NCBI GenBank assembly: GCA_947304245.1
Contig: CAMZAK010000001.1
Coordinates: 62,001-126,000 of the forward strand
Length of the DNA: 64,000 nucleotides
Origin: an uncultured Clostridia bacterium
GTDB lineage: Bacteria > Bacillota > Clostridia > Oscillospirales > Ruminococcaceae
Direction of reading: 5' to 3'
The notes below the pieces were generated by a model. It searched no databases. It saw only the letters and a program-made list of their open reading frames with translations, and had not been told where the DNA came from. Positions 18,622-27,005 of this stretch are shown here, in pieces; the first letter of the stretch is position 1; each line of letters opens with the position of its first letter. Position numbers and translations under genes: made by a program.

Positions 18622-19815
18622 TTAATTTTTTAAATTTTCTAAAAACGCTATACTTTTTTCTAGTAGGTTGTTTAAATAGGCAATTAAAATGCCATAATTT
18701 GTAATGGGTATATTGTTTTCTTCACATAATTTAAACCTGTTTTGTATTTTTTTTGTTGTTGTCATGCAGCCTCCACAGTGAACAATTAATTTATATTTTT
18801 TAACATCTTTTGTGAAGTCTTCACCTGTTTTAAATTTAAAGTTTGGTTTAATTTTAAATTTTTCTTCAATTAATTTTGGGATTATTACACTGCCAATATC
18901 ACAACTTTTTTTAATGTGTGTGCAGCTTTCACAAATTAAAATTTCATCTTTACTGTTAAGATTTTTTAAGCTTTTTGCGCCTTTTATTGCTGTTTTTAAA
19001 ATTCCTTTTTTTCTTGCAAGCAGAATTGAAAAAGAGGTTATTTTGTAGTCTTTTGGGGTTACTTTAAAAATGTACGAAAAAATTTGGCTATCTGTTACTA
19101 TTAATTTTGGTTTTACCTTTAAATTTTTTAAAAGATGTTCATATTCATAGTTTTTGCAAACTTTACAAATTCCGCCTTTTTTTAAAATTTCATAAATTAG
19201 CTGTTGTTGCGGTAGAATTAATCTATCTTTAGGGTAGGATTCATCAATCACAACAACTAATATTATTAAATCTTTTGGTTTTATTAGGTCATATAATAAA
19301 AAATTTTCTTCTTTAACTTTGCTAAAATTTTTTGAAATTAAATATAGCAATTCTTTTATGTTAATTTTTTCTTTTGCACTAATTTTTAAGAAGTTGGAGT
19401 TTGTTGTTTCGTTATTTTTTAAATTTTCGTCGCATTTATTACTTACCACAATAAACGGAATATTTTTAAGTTTTATTTTTTTTAGAAAATTTTTCTCCAC
19501 TTCTTCTAATTTTTCTGTGTTTTCTAAAACTAAAATTGCAGCATTAACATAATTTAAAACTTCAATGCTTTTTTTAACTCTAATTTTTCCAATTTTTGAG
19601 TTAAAATCATCAAATCCGGGAGTGTCCACCAAAACACAAGGGCCAATTTTAGGGATTTCCATGTTTTTTTTAACCGGGTCTGTTGTTGTGCCTTTTTTGC
19701 TGGAGATTATTGCAATTTCTTGGTTTGTGAGTGCATTAATTAAAGAAGATTTACCAGAATTGCATTTCCCGAAAATTCCAATATAAAACCTATTTGAAGA
19801 TGGTGTGGAATTCAT
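18622..19815 (-). CDS. hydF: [FeFe]-hydrogenase H-cluster maturation GTPase HydF
   Basis: Scaffold GTPase on which the 2Fe subcluster is assembled before transfer to the hydrogenase. 397 residues: N-terminal Ras-like GTPase (P-loop GKCNSGKS at 16-23, DTPGFDDF, NKCD), dimerisation middle domain, and C-terminal cluster domain with the CxH (CTH) and HCGGC ligands separated by about 45 residues, the HydF hallmark. GAGG lies upstream of the start. It follows hydG on the minus strand with a 147-base gap that holds a duplicated hydG scrap. HydE and the hydrogenase itself are not in this window. Confidence 0.95.
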   Translation of the reverse strand: MNSTPSSNRFYIGIFGKCNSGKSSLINALTNQEIAIISSKKGTTTDPVKKNMEIPKIGPCVLVDTPGFDDFNSKIGKIRVKKSIEVLNYVNAAILVLENTEKLEEVEKNFLKKIKLKNIPFIVVSNKCDENLKNNETTNSNFLKISAKEKINIKELLYLISKNFSKVKEENFLLYDLIKPKDLIILVVVIDESYPKDRLILPQQQLIYEILKKGGICKVCKNYEYEHLLKNLKVKPKLIVTDSQIFSYIFKVTPKDYKITSFSILLARKKGILKTAIKGAKSLKNLNSKDEILICESCTHIKKSCDIGSVIIPKLIEEKFKIKPNFKFKTGEDFTKDVKKYKLIVHCGGCMTTTKKIQNRFKLCEENNIPITNYGILIAYLNNLLEKSIAFLENLKN

Positions 19816-19852
19816 ATTAAACCTCTATTTTCATTACTTAGTGTTTTTTAAA

Positions 19853-19948
19853 TTTAATTAAAAAAACAAATTTTGCTTTTCTTTATTTTTAATTTCTTCT
19901 AAAAATATAGTAGCGTTTTTTTTTAATTTTAGTTTCTTTTAAATTTTA
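19853..19948 (-). pseudogene. Degraded duplicate of the hydG 3' end
   Basis: About 95 bases repeat the last 90 or so bases of hydG (19958-20053) at a spacing of 104-105 bases, in the same orientation, with only scattered substitutions and small indels (for example, the phrase around TTTAGTAGCGTTTTCTTT recurs). It carries no independent gene. It is best explained as a tandem partial duplication just downstream of hydG. Confidence 0.85.
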
Positions 19949-19962
19949 TATTTTTAATTTAA

Positions 19963-21387
19963 TTAAAAAAACAAATCTTGCTTTTCTTTATTTTTAATCT
20001 TTTCTAAAAATTTAGTAGCGTTTTCTTTAATTTTAGTTTCTTTTAAATTTTTAAATTCTTTTAAAATTAAGTTTTCTCCTAATTTTTTTGTTTCGTTGTC
20101 GGCAAAATTTTGTAAAAATTCCTGCAGTGTTAAAAGAGCGTTTGGAGTGCAAAATTTTTTAATTTCGCCAGATTTACTAAATTCCATAAAGCTTTCACCA
20201 ATTCTATTTTTTCTATAACATGCAGTGCAAAAACTTGGAATACGCCCCAACTTTAAAAGCCATTTTATTACTTCGTTTAAAGATCTTTTGTCTGATGTTT
20301 CAAATTGTTCTGAATTTTCAAATTTTTCTTTTTTGGAATACCCCCCAACACCTGTTGAAGAACCAGCTGAAATTTGTGAAACGCCAACCTCTAAACTTCT
20401 TTTTCTAATTTTTTCATTTTCTCTTGTGGACATAATAATTCCTGTGTAGGGCGCTGCAATTCTAAAACAAGCCACTATTTTTAAAAAAATTTCGTCTGGA
20501 ACAATATTTTTAAAATTGTTAACGTCAATTTCGTTTGCAGGTTTAATTCTGGGAACAGAAATTGTGTGTGGCCCTATTTTAAAATTTGCTTCTAGGTGTT
20601 CTTTATGCATTAAAAGGCCTGTAAAATCGTACTTGTAGTTTTCTAGCCCTAATAAGATGCCAAGGCCTACATCGTAAAGGCCAGCTTTTATGGCTCTATC
20701 TATTGCAGTTGTGTGAAATTCATAGTTGCTTTTCGGGCCAAATTTGTGAAATTTTTCATAGCTTTTTTTGTTATAGGTTTCTTGAAATAAAACGTAGGTC
20801 CCTATATTTTTTAATTTTAGTTTTTTGTAGTTTTCTTCTGTTGTTGCTGCAATGTTAACGTTAATTCTTCTAATTGCTTGTTCGTTGTTTTTGTCTTTAA
20901 CAGAATAAATGCTTTCAATGGAATTTAAAATATACTCCATTGAACAATTTTTGTTGTCTTCTCCTGCTTCTAACGCAATTCTTTTGTGGCCCATTTCACT
21001 TAAAATTTTAACCTGCTCTTTAATTTCTTCCTGTGTTAGTTTAACTCTTTTTATTTTGTTTTTTTCAAAGCAATAAGGGCAATAGCTGCACCCATTAACA
21101 CAAAAGTTTGAAATGTAAAGCGGAGCAAAAAGAACAATTCTTTTGCCATATATTAAATCTTTTATTTTTTCTGCTAGTTTAAAAATTCTCAAATTTTCTT
21201 CTTCTAGTTCGCATAATAACAATAGTAGTGCCTCTTTGTGAGAAAGGCCTTTAATTTTTTCGGCTTTTTTTATTGTTTCATTAATTAAATCTTTGTTGTT
21301 TTTATTTAATTCTGCGAATTCAATTGTTTTTTTAATTTCTTCATCATTTATGAAATCTTCTGCAATTTTAGATTTAACAAAACACAT
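19963..21387 (-). CDS. hydG: [FeFe]-hydrogenase maturation radical SAM enzyme HydG
   Basis: Tyrosine lyase supplying the CO and cyanide ligands of the H-cluster. 474 residues. The radical-SAM cluster motif CX3CX2C (CVNGCSYC) is at 96-103. The TIM barrel carries the usual YGVSQISAG-like GVSQISAGS and GGYSKK segments. The C-terminal auxiliary-cluster motif CX2CX22C (CTACYRKNR...FC) is exact, separating HydG from the thiamine enzyme ThiH. GAAGG precedes the ATG. It is upstream of hydF in the same orientation, so the two form a maturation pair implying an active [FeFe] hydrogenase elsewhere. Confidence 0.97.
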   Translation of the reverse strand: MCFVKSKIAEDFINDEEIKKTIEFAELNKNNKDLINETIKKAEKIKGLSHKEALLLLLCELEEENLRIFKLAEKIKDLIYGKRIVLFAPLYISNFCVNGCSYCPYCFEKNKIKRVKLTQEEIKEQVKILSEMGHKRIALEAGEDNKNCSMEYILNSIESIYSVKDKNNEQAIRRINVNIAATTEENYKKLKLKNIGTYVLFQETYNKKSYEKFHKFGPKSNYEFHTTAIDRAIKAGLYDVGLGILLGLENYKYDFTGLLMHKEHLEANFKIGPHTISVPRIKPANEIDVNNFKNIVPDEIFLKIVACFRIAAPYTGIIMSTRENEKIRKRSLEVGVSQISAGSSTGVGGYSKKEKFENSEQFETSDKRSLNEVIKWLLKLGRIPSFCTACYRKNRIGESFMEFSKSGEIKKFCTPNALLTLQEFLQNFADNETKKLGENLILKEFKNLKETKIKENATKFLEKIKNKEKQDLFF

Positions 21388-21464
21388 TTTAATAACCTTC
21401 TTTACTATGTGTAAAATTATTAATAATTTTAAAAATATGTAATAAAAATAAGATTTGAAATAAA

Positions 21465-21492
21465 ATATTATGTTAAAAATTTTCTAATTCAA
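21465..21492 (-). promoter_or_regulatory. Putative sigma-A promoter for hydG-hydF
   Basis: On the minus strand, TTGAAT (21492-21487) and TAATAT (21470-21465) with a 16-base spacer, about 80 bases before hydG. A reasonable match, not proven. Confidence 0.5.
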
Positions 21493-21555
21493 GACTAATA
21501 TTTATATACATTTTTTAAATATGTAACTTGTTGACCTATTTATTATTTTTAATTT

Positions 21556-22416
21556 TCATTTTAAAAAACCTTTTCCTAAAACTTCTTGTGCAGGAGTTAT
21601 TATAACAAAAGCTTGCTCATCTTTAGATTCTATTATTCTTTTTAGTTTTATTATTTCTTTTGGCATTACAACAACGATTAAAAGATTTTTTTCTTTTTTG
21701 GTGTACATTCCAGTGCAGTTAACATTTGTTGAGCTCCTATTTAATTTTTTAAAAATATCTTGAGAAATTTCTTCTGTTTTGTTGGTTATTACAAAAACAG
21801 CTCTTGCAAACCGCAAACCTCCTAAAATACTGTTTATTATTTTAGAACCAATAAAAATTTCTAAAATTGCATAACTTGTTTTTATTGGCCCAAAAATTAA
21901 AAAACCTAGAAGAACAACGCAAGCATCTATTACTAAAATTATTGTTGCTATTGAAAATTGTGGAAATATTTTGTTTAAAGAATTAGCGAGCATATCGCTT
22001 CCGCCTGATGCTGCGCCCACTTTTAAAATTAAACCAGAACCGGTTCCACATAAAACACCTGTTATTATTGTTGTGATGAAGATATCGTTTTCTATTACAA
22101 AAAATGAAGGGATTTTATTAAAAACAGCAAGCCAAAAAGTCATCATCAATGTTGCAAATAAAGATTTTTCAACAAATTTTTTACCACTAACAATAAAACT
22201 CATAATAAAAATTGGAATATTAATTAAAAGCACTAGTAAACTAATTGGAATATTTATGTCTGTTAAAAAATTTATTAAATTTGTTAAAATTATTGCTGCT
22301 CCACTAGCTCCACCAGTTACAATTTTATTAGGGCTTGCAAACCATTCAATTCCTATTGCAAAAATTATGGAACCTAATATTATTTGTAAAATATTCTTAA
22401 AATCTATTTTTTTCAT
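21556..22416 (-). CDS. YitT-family membrane protein
   Basis: 286 residues: five to six hydrophobic helices in the first 200 residues, with the family's glycine-rich element (TGGASGAAIIL near 35-45) and GAASGGSDMLAN near 135, then a cytoplasmic DUF2179 domain of about 80 residues ending in ITPAQEVLGKGF. The family is abundant in Bacillota; transport is suspected but the substrate is not established. GGATGGA precedes the ATG. It follows the ferredoxin gene, separated from it by a terminator hairpin, so it is probably transcribed separately. Confidence 0.9.
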   Translation of the reverse strand: MKKIDFKNILQIILGSIIFAIGIEWFASPNKIVTGGASGAAIILTNLINFLTDINIPISLLVLLINIPIFIMSFIVSGKKFVEKSLFATLMMTFWLAVFNKIPSFFVIENDIFITTIITGVLCGTGSGLILKVGAASGGSDMLANSLNKIFPQFSIATIILVIDACVVLLGFLIFGPIKTSYAILEIFIGSKIINSILGGLRFARAVFVITNKTEEISQDIFKKLNRSSTNVNCTGMYTKKEKNLLIVVVMPKEIIKLKRIIESKDEQAFVIITPAQEVLGKGFLK

Positions 22417-22445
22417 TTAAATCCATCCAAACATTTATTAAATTC

Positions 22446-22479
22446 AAAAAAATCATCGACTAAAAAAATATTAGTCGAT
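22446..22479 (-). terminator. Rho-independent terminator of the ferredoxin gene
   Basis: Perfect 9-bp inverted repeat (22455-22463 with 22471-22479, arm ATCGACTAA) followed on the minus strand by a run of T. It lies just after the ferredoxin stop and before yitT. Confidence 0.85.
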
Positions 22480-22505
22480 TTTAATATTTTTTGTAAGAAA
22501 TTTTT

Positions 22506-22691
22506 TTACTGTTCATCTGGAGATTTAGGTGCGCCTACAGGGCAAACATTCTTACAACTTCCACATTCTATGCATTTTGATGAATCTATTTCATATTTTC
22601 CTTCATTGTTTTGTGTTATGCATTCTTGAGGGCAACCAGGTTCACAAGAACCACATCCTATGCATTCATCAGCATTAATTTTATAAGCCAT
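22506..22691 (-). CDS. 2[4Fe-4S] ferredoxin
   Basis: 61-residue soluble electron carrier of the clostridial type. Two CxxCxxCxxxCP motifs: C10, C13, C16, C20 and C40, C43, C46, C50; each cluster takes three Cys from one motif and the fourth from the other. Such ferredoxins accept electrons from pyruvate:ferredoxin oxidoreductase and donate them to [FeFe] hydrogenase, which fits the nearby hydG and hydF. A strong TGGAGG precedes the ATG, and a clear terminator follows. Confidence 0.97.
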   Translation of the reverse strand: MAYKINADECIGCGSCEPGCPQECITQNNEGKYEIDSSKCIECGSCKNVCPVGAPKSPDEQ

Positions 22692-22818
22692 TTTTTAAAT
22701 CCTCCATTTAAATTGTTTTTTAAAATTAAAAATTGGAAAATGTATTAAAATTCCCCAACGAAAATTATAACAGTAGTATTTATAATAATCAAGAGAATTT
22801 TATTTTATTTTATATTGC

Positions 22819-22847
22819 TTGACATGAAAATGTTTACGTGTTATTAT
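22819..22847 (+). promoter_or_regulatory. Sigma-A promoter of the rpmG-secE-nusG operon
   Basis: Perfect TTGACA at 22819-22824, then TATTAT at 22842-22847 after 17 bases (an alternative TATAAT at 22845-22850 would give a 20-base spacer). About 87 bases before rpmG. Confidence 0.75.
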
Positions 22848-22933
22848 AATATTCGTTATTTTTTGAAATTTTAAATTGGATTTTAATTTATTATAATTCA
22901 AAATTTTAATATTGTTAGGGGGTGTTTTAAACT

Positions 22934-23083
22934 ATGAGAATTAACATTACTTTGGCTTGTGGAGATTGTAAGAACAGAAATTACAGTACGGTTAAAAACA
23001 AGAAAAATAATCCTGAAAGATTGGAAATGAAAAAATATTGCAGGTTTTGCAGAAAGCACACCCTTCATAAAGAGGCAAAATAG
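22934..23083 (+). CDS. rpmG: 50S ribosomal protein L33
   Basis: A 49-residue protein, [17 protein letters not shown]... ending in [10 protein letters not shown], with the zinc-binding pairs CGDC and CRFC of the Zn form of L33. Start ATG 22934 has GGGGGTG upstream. First gene of the classical rpmG-secE-nusG-rplK run; the tRNA-Trp often found between rpmG and secE is absent here. Confidence 0.95.
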   Translation: MRINITLACGDCKNRNYSTVKNKKNNPERLEMKKYCRFCRKHTLHKEAK

Positions 23084-23156
23084 TTTAATTTTAAAAAGGG
23101 TGTTACATTATTTTGCAATGGCATAAACAAACTAAGTTTAATTGACGAGGAGAGTT

Positions 23157-23495
23157 ATGACTAAAAGAGAAAAGAAGGAAAAAACCAAAGAAGAAAAAAA
23201 ATTAAATAAGGCAAATGTAGTGGATGATAAAACTCTTTTGAAGAAAAAGGTTTCAAAAAAACTAAAATCTAAAAAAGAAAAGTCTAAAAAATCGGAAGTT
23301 GGTTTTTTTGGGAGGATTTTTAATTTCTTTAAAGGAATAAAAAGTGAATTAAAAAAAATTGTATGGCCTAGAAAAAAAGAGCTTTTCAGTTCAACTTTAA
23401 CCGTTATGTTTGTTATAGTTATAATGACTTTGTTTGTTGTTTTGGCAGATAAAACTTTTCATAGTTTATTAAAACTTTTAATTAAGACATTATGA
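23157..23495 (+). CDS. secE: Preprotein translocase subunit SecE
   Basis: 112 residues: a long lysine-rich N-terminal extension (1-50) and the conserved core FFKGIKSELKKIVWPRKKELF followed by one C-terminal membrane helix (about 80-105). SecE clamps SecY in the SecYEG channel. The ATG at 23157 is preferred over an in-frame TTG at 23142, because the Shine-Dalgarno GAGGAGA lies between them, 5-10 bases before the ATG. Adjacent nusG confirms identity. Confidence 0.93.
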   Translation: MTKREKKEKTKEEKKLNKANVVDDKTLLKKKVSKKLKSKKEKSKKSEVGFFGRIFNFFKGIKSELKKIVWPRKKELFSSTLTVMFVIVIMTLFVVLADKTFHSLLKLLIKTL

Positions 23496-23521
23496 TGTGG
23501 TTTTTAAAGGAGTTTAATTAA

Positions 23522-24043
23522 ATGAATGAAGAAGCAAAGTGGTTTGTTGTTCACACCTATTCGGGTTATGAAAAATTGGTTGTTGAAAACATTAAAAAAG
23601 TTATTAAATCTCAGAACTTTGGAAATTTAATTAAAGATGCTATTGTTCCAACCGAAAAGGTTAAAGAATTAAGAAATGGAAAATTTAAAGAAGTTGAAAA
23701 AAAGCTTTTTCCTGGTTATGTTATTGTTAAAATGATTTTTAACAATGAAAGTTGGTTTGCAATAAAAAATGTAAAAGGAGTAACAGGGTTTGTTGGAGAC
23801 CCATATAACCCAAATAGTTTAAGCCAAAGTGAAATAGATGAATTAGGAATTGAAAAGCATACTGTTAATGTGGACTATAAAGTTGGTGATGTTGTAAACA
23901 TTGTTTCTGGTTCTTTTGAGGGATTTAGTGGCAAGGTTGAGGAAATTAATAAAGATACTTCTAAAGTTAGAGTTGTTGTTAGTGTTTTTGGCAGAAACAC
24001 GCCAATTGAAGTAGATTTAGATAAGGTAATATTAAAAGTTTAG
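23522..24043 (+). CDS. nusG: Transcription termination/antitermination protein NusG
   Basis: 173 residues: NGN domain (WFVVHTYSGYEKLVVENI at the N-terminus, FPGYVIVKM near 65) that binds the RNA polymerase clamp, and a C-terminal KOW domain (VGDVVNIVSGSFEGFSGKV near 122) that binds S10 or Rho. Normal length, preceded by AAAGGAG. Lies between secE and rplK as in most bacteria. Confidence 0.97.
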   Translation: MNEEAKWFVVHTYSGYEKLVVENIKKVIKSQNFGNLIKDAIVPTEKVKELRNGKFKEVEKKLFPGYVIVKMIFNNESWFAIKNVKGVTGFVGDPYNPNSLSQSEIDELGIEKHTVNVDYKVGDVVNIVSGSFEGFSGKVEEINKDTSKVRVVVSVFGRNTPIEVDLDKVILKV

Positions 24044-24072
24044 GTTAAAAGTTAAAGGAGTGTTATTTTAAA

Positions 24073-24498
24073 ATGGCAAAAAAGATAACTGGTTATGTAA
24101 AATTACAAATTCCCGCAGGAAAGGCAACACCAGCACCACCAGTTGGAACAGCACTTGGGCAGCATGGTGTTAACATTGTTAATTTCACAAAAGAGTTTAA
24201 TGACAGAACAAGAAGTGAGGAAGGAATGATTATTCCTGTTGTAATAACAATTTATGCAGATCGTTCTTTTACCTTCATTACTAAAACTCCTCCTGCTGCA
24301 GTTTTAATTAAAAAAACATTAAAACTGGAAAAAGGATCTGGAGAACCAAACAAGAATAAGGTTTCTAAAATTACAAGGGAGCAGCTAAAAGAAATAGCAG
24401 AGAAAAAAATGCAGGATTTAAATGCTTCTAACATAGATTCTGCAATTAAAATAATAGCAGGAACTGCAAGGTCTATGGGTGTTGAAGTTGTGAATTAA
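24073..24498 (+). CDS. rplK: 50S ribosomal protein L11
   Basis: 141 residues: [28 protein letters not shown]-terminal domain and the rRNA-binding C-terminal domain (SMGVEV end). Builds the GTPase-associated stalk base with L10. AAAGGAG precedes the ATG. Unlike the usual tight rplK-rplA pair, 265 bases containing a decayed copy of the rplA 5' end separate it from rplA. Confidence 0.97.
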   Translation: MAKKITGYVKLQIPAGKATPAPPVGTALGQHGVNIVNFTKEFNDRTRSEEGMIIPVVITIYADRSFTFITKTPPAAVLIKKTLKLEKGSGEPNKNKVSKITREQLKEIAEKKMQDLNASNIDSAIKIIAGTARSMGVEVVN

Positions 24499-24617
24499 TT
24501 ATAATTAATTAAAACATGTAATTAAAAGAGTTTATTTAAAATGATATATTGTCAAAAAATTGATATTTATTACTCACAGTAAAATTTTAATTTAAATTTA
24601 TAATAAAATTTAGAAGA

Positions 24618-24728
24618 AATATTTTAAATGAAAAATTTTTAAGTGGGTGAGAAATATTAAGAAAATTTTAAGAAAATAGACACTAAAAAACTATGGAATA
24701 AAATATGCTTTAAATTTGGTTTTAAATA
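24618..24728 (+). pseudogene. Degraded duplicate of the rplA 5' region
   Basis: This stretch mirrors 24739-24849 (the rplA leader, start and first 27 or so codons) at a spacing of about 121 bases. It has clear local identity, but the ATG has become GTG-like, the Shine-Dalgarno is lost, a TAA interrupts the frame and single-base deletions occur. It cannot make protein. Read as a tandem partial duplication of the start of rplA, inserted between rplK and rplA. Confidence 0.85.
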
Positions 24729-24763
24729 ATATTAGAAAAATGTTTTAAAGGAGAAATTTTTAA

Positions 24764-25453
24764 ATGGGTAAGAAATATCAAGAAAGTTTAAAGAAAATAG
24801 ATACTAAAAAAACCTATGAAATAAAAGATGCTTTAAACTTGGTTTTAGATGGTTCTCTTGCAAATTTTGATGAAACAGTTGAGCTTCATGTTAGGTTGGG
24901 AGTAGACTCAAGGCATGCAGATCAGCAGGTTAGAGGTTCTGTTGTTTTACCAAATGGAACCGGAAAAAAGGTTAAGGTTTTGGTTTTTGCAAAAGATGAA
25001 AATTTAAAAAAGGCTAAAGCTGCAGGAGCAGATTACGCTGGAGGAGAAGAATTAGCAGAAAAAATTCAAAATGAAAATTTTCTAGATTTTGATGTTGTTG
25101 TTGCTTCACCAGACATGATGCGTGTTGTTGGTAAACTAGGAAAAATTTTAGGGCCTAAAAACTTAATGCCTTCTCCGAAATCTGGAACTGTTACAGCAGA
25201 TGTTGCTGATGCTGTTAAACAGGTTAAGGCGGGTAGGATAGAATATAAATTAGATAAAAGCAACATAATACATTGTTCCATTGGAAAAGTTTCTTTTGGT
25301 GAGGAAAAGCTTTGCAGTAATTTTGAAGTTTTAATGGGTGCAATTTCTTCTTCTAAACCTAATACATTTAAAGGGCAATATATTAAATCTTGTTACACTA
25401 CAAGAACTATGGGGCCTGGCGTTAGGGTTAATGTTTCTAAATATGAAGAATGA
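24764..25453 (+). CDS. rplA: 50S ribosomal protein L1
   Basis: 229 residues forming the L1 stalk that guides deacylated tRNA out of the E site. Conserved segments: [50 protein letters not shown] near 125-150, and the ending in [18 protein letters not shown] 10 bases before the ATG distinguishes this copy from the dead upstream duplicate. Ends in TGA, showing UGA is a stop here. Confidence 0.97.
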   Translation: MGKKYQESLKKIDTKKTYEIKDALNLVLDGSLANFDETVELHVRLGVDSRHADQQVRGSVVLPNGTGKKVKVLVFAKDENLKKAKAAGADYAGGEELAEKIQNENFLDFDVVVASPDMMRVVGKLGKILGPKNLMPSPKSGTVTADVADAVKQVKAGRIEYKLDKSNIIHCSIGKVSFGEEKLCSNFEVLMGAISSSKPNTFKGQYIKSCYTTRTMGPGVRVNVSKYEE

Positions 25454-25459
25454 AAAAGC

Positions 25460-25488
25460 TTGACTTTATAGTTATTTTAAAATATAAT
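25460..25488 (+). promoter_or_regulatory. Sigma-A promoter of rplJ-rplL
   Basis: TTGACT (25460-25465) and TATAAT (25483-25488), spacer exactly 17. It immediately follows rplA and drives the L10 leader. Confidence 0.85.
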
Positions 25489-25645
25489 TGTTTTGTAATT
25501 TAAAAAATTAATTTTTCTAAAGACAGCAGGTTTAAAATTAAAAGTTCCTGCCGAGGAGAAATGTTTTAAAGATTTAAATATTGTTTTAATGTTTTAAACT
25601 TTTCTCTTTGTTTTTGAGAAGAGTTTAATTTTATGTTTAGGAGGT
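25489..25645 (+). promoter_or_regulatory. Ribosomal protein L10 leader (autoregulatory RNA)
   Basis: The untranslated leader carries the conserved AAAGACAGCAGG ... CCTGCCGAGGAGAAA hairpin (about 25519-25560) known from Firmicutes rplJ leaders, which mimics the L10/L12 site on 23S rRNA. Further down, an 11-bp hairpin (25596-25606 with 25616-25626) followed by a T-rich stretch looks like the attenuator. Known mechanism: excess L10-L12 binds the leader and promotes termination before rplJ. Confidence 0.85.
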
Positions 25646-25655
25646 GAAATTTAAG

Positions 25656-26207
25656 ATGCCTAGTCAGAAAATTTTAGAAGCAAAAAAGCAATATGTTAAT
25701 GGTTTGGTTGAAAAATTAAAAGGTTCTAAAATGGGGATTATTGTTTCCTATAAAGGAATTAACGTTGAGCAAGACACAAGGCTTAGAAAAGAAATTAGAG
25801 AAGCAGAACTTGAATATTTTGTTGTTAAAAACAGCATGCTTCGTTTTGCAACAAAAGAAGTGGGTTATGAAATAGAAGAAAGCTTACACGGAACAACAGC
25901 AATAGCACTAAGTAAGGAAGACCCAATAAAGGTTTCTAAAATAATTACTAAATATGTTAAAGAGCTAAAAGAAAGTTCTGAGTTTAAAATTAAAACAGGT
26001 TTCATGGAAGGCAAGGTTGTTGATGTTAAACTAATAAATGAATTGGGTTCTTTGCCAACTCAAGAGGAATTATATGCAAAACTTTTAGGTTTGCTAACTT
26101 CACCAATGCGTATGTTTGCTGTTGCTGGTAAAGCAGTTGCAGAGAAAAAAGCTTTTGAAGATTCCGGTGAGGAGAGCGTAACTAAAACCGAAGAAAAAAA
26201 AGATTAG
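25656..26207 (+). CDS. rplJ: 50S ribosomal protein L10
   Basis: 183 residues; base of the L7/L12 stalk. N-terminal rRNA-binding domain (KKQYVNGLVEKLKGSKMGIIVSYKGI, VVKNSMLRFA) and a C-terminal helix for L12 dimers. Start is ATG 25656 because AGGAGGTG ends 9 bases upstream; the in-frame GTG at 25644 lies inside that site. The long charged C-terminal tail ends in TKTEEKKD. Regulated by the preceding L10 leader. Confidence 0.96.
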   Translation: MPSQKILEAKKQYVNGLVEKLKGSKMGIIVSYKGINVEQDTRLRKEIREAELEYFVVKNSMLRFATKEVGYEIEESLHGTTAIALSKEDPIKVSKIITKYVKELKESSEFKIKTGFMEGKVVDVKLINELGSLPTQEELYAKLLGLLTSPMRMFAVAGKAVAEKKAFEDSGEESVTKTEEKKD

Positions 26208-26243
26208 AATTTTTATTTTTAAAAATTAGGAGGTATTTTTAAA

Positions 26244-26621
26244 ATGGCTAAAGTTGAAGGTATTCTTGAAGAAATTAAAAGTTTAACTGTTGTGGAATTG
26301 AATGAATTAGTTAAAGCAATTGAAGAAGAATTTGGAGTTTCTGCTGCAGCAATGGCAGTTGCAGGCTCTGCTGGTGGTGGCGGTGGAGCAGATTCACCAG
26401 GAGAAGAAAAGTCTGAGGTTACCATTAATTTAGTTGAAGTTGGTGGAAACAAAATGGCTGTTATTAAGCTTGTTAAAGAAGTAACAGGTTTAGGTTTAAA
26501 AGAAGCTAAAGATATTGTTGATAATGCTCCTAAAACTGTTAAAGAGAATGTTCCAATTGCAGAAGCACAAGAAATTAAGAAAAAATTTGAAGAAGCTGGA
26601 GCAAAAGTTGAATTAAAGTAA
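26244..26621 (+). CDS. rplL: 50S ribosomal protein L7/L12
   Basis: 125 residues: N-terminal dimerisation helix, Ala/Gly-rich hinge (about 35-52), and factor-binding C-terminal domain with [22 protein letters not shown]. Recruits translation GTPases. Perfect AGGAGGT precedes the ATG. It is followed not by rpoB, as is usual, but by a tRNA cluster. Confidence 0.97.
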   Translation: MAKVEGILEEIKSLTVVELNELVKAIEEEFGVSAAAMAVAGSAGGGGGADSPGEEKSEVTINLVEVGGNKMAVIKLVKEVTGLGLKEAKDIVDNAPKTVKENVPIAEAQEIKKKFEEAGAKVELK

Positions 26622-26639
26622 AAAAAATTAAAATTTTTG

Positions 26640-26668
26640 TTGACAATTTTAAATAATAATGGTAATAT
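26640..26668 (+). promoter_or_regulatory. Sigma-A promoter of the tRNA cluster
   Basis: Consensus TTGACA (26640-26645), 17-base spacer, TAATAT (26663-26668); transcription would begin about 30 bases before the first tRNA. Confidence 0.85.
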
Positions 26669-26704
26669 ATAGCGGTAGGCATTGAATTAGATTTTAGTTG
26701 ATAG

Positions 26705-26781
26705 GGCGATATAGCTCAGTTGGCTAGAGCATGCGGTTCATACCCGCAGGGTCGCTGGTTCGAGCCCAGCTATCGCTACCA
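26705..26781 (+). tRNA. tRNA-Met (CAT)
   Basis: A 77-base cloverleaf. Acceptor GGCGATA pairs with TATCGCT, with one G-U at position 1-72. The anticodon stem TGCGG/CCGCA encloses loop TTCATAC (anticodon CAT). The T arm has GGTTCGAGCC, and CCA is encoded. With a G1-U72 pair rather than an unpaired 1-72 it looks like an elongator Met (or possibly a CAT-Ile) rather than an initiator. Confidence 0.93.
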
Positions 26782-26787
26782 TTGTTT

Positions 26788-26862
26788 GGCCCGTTGGTCA
26801 AGAGGTTAAGACGTCGCCCTTTCACGGCGGAATCATGGGTTCAATTCCCGTACGGGTCACCA
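26788..26862 (+). tRNA. tRNA-Glu (TTC)
   Basis: 75 bases; acceptor GGCCCGT/ACGGGTC, anticodon loop CTTTCAC (TTC), T loop GGTTCAATTCC, CCA encoded. It is separated from tRNA-Met by six bases. Confidence 0.95.
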
Positions 26863-26886
26863 TTTTTATTATATTGTGCTATATAT

Positions 26887-26962
26887 TCCTCCTTAGCTCA
26901 GTTGGTAGAGCACACGGCTGTTAACCGTGTTGTCGTTGGTTCGAGTCCAACAGGGGGAGCCA
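26887..26962 (+). tRNA. tRNA-Asn (GTT)
   Basis: 76 bases; acceptor TCCTCCT/AGGGGGA with one T-G pair, discriminator G, anticodon stem CACGG/CCGTG with loop CTGTTAA (GTT), T arm GGTTCGAGTCC, CCA encoded. Last tRNA of the three-gene cluster. Confidence 0.95.
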
Positions 26963-26974
26963 CTAATTTTGAAG

Positions 26975-27005
26975 TAAAGCTTGATTATTCGGGCTTTATT
27001 TTTTT
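26975..27005 (+). terminator. Terminator of the tRNA cluster
   Basis: Eight-base stem (26975-26982 with 26991-26998, including two G-U pairs), eight-base loop, followed by a run of seven or more T. Confidence 0.8.
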
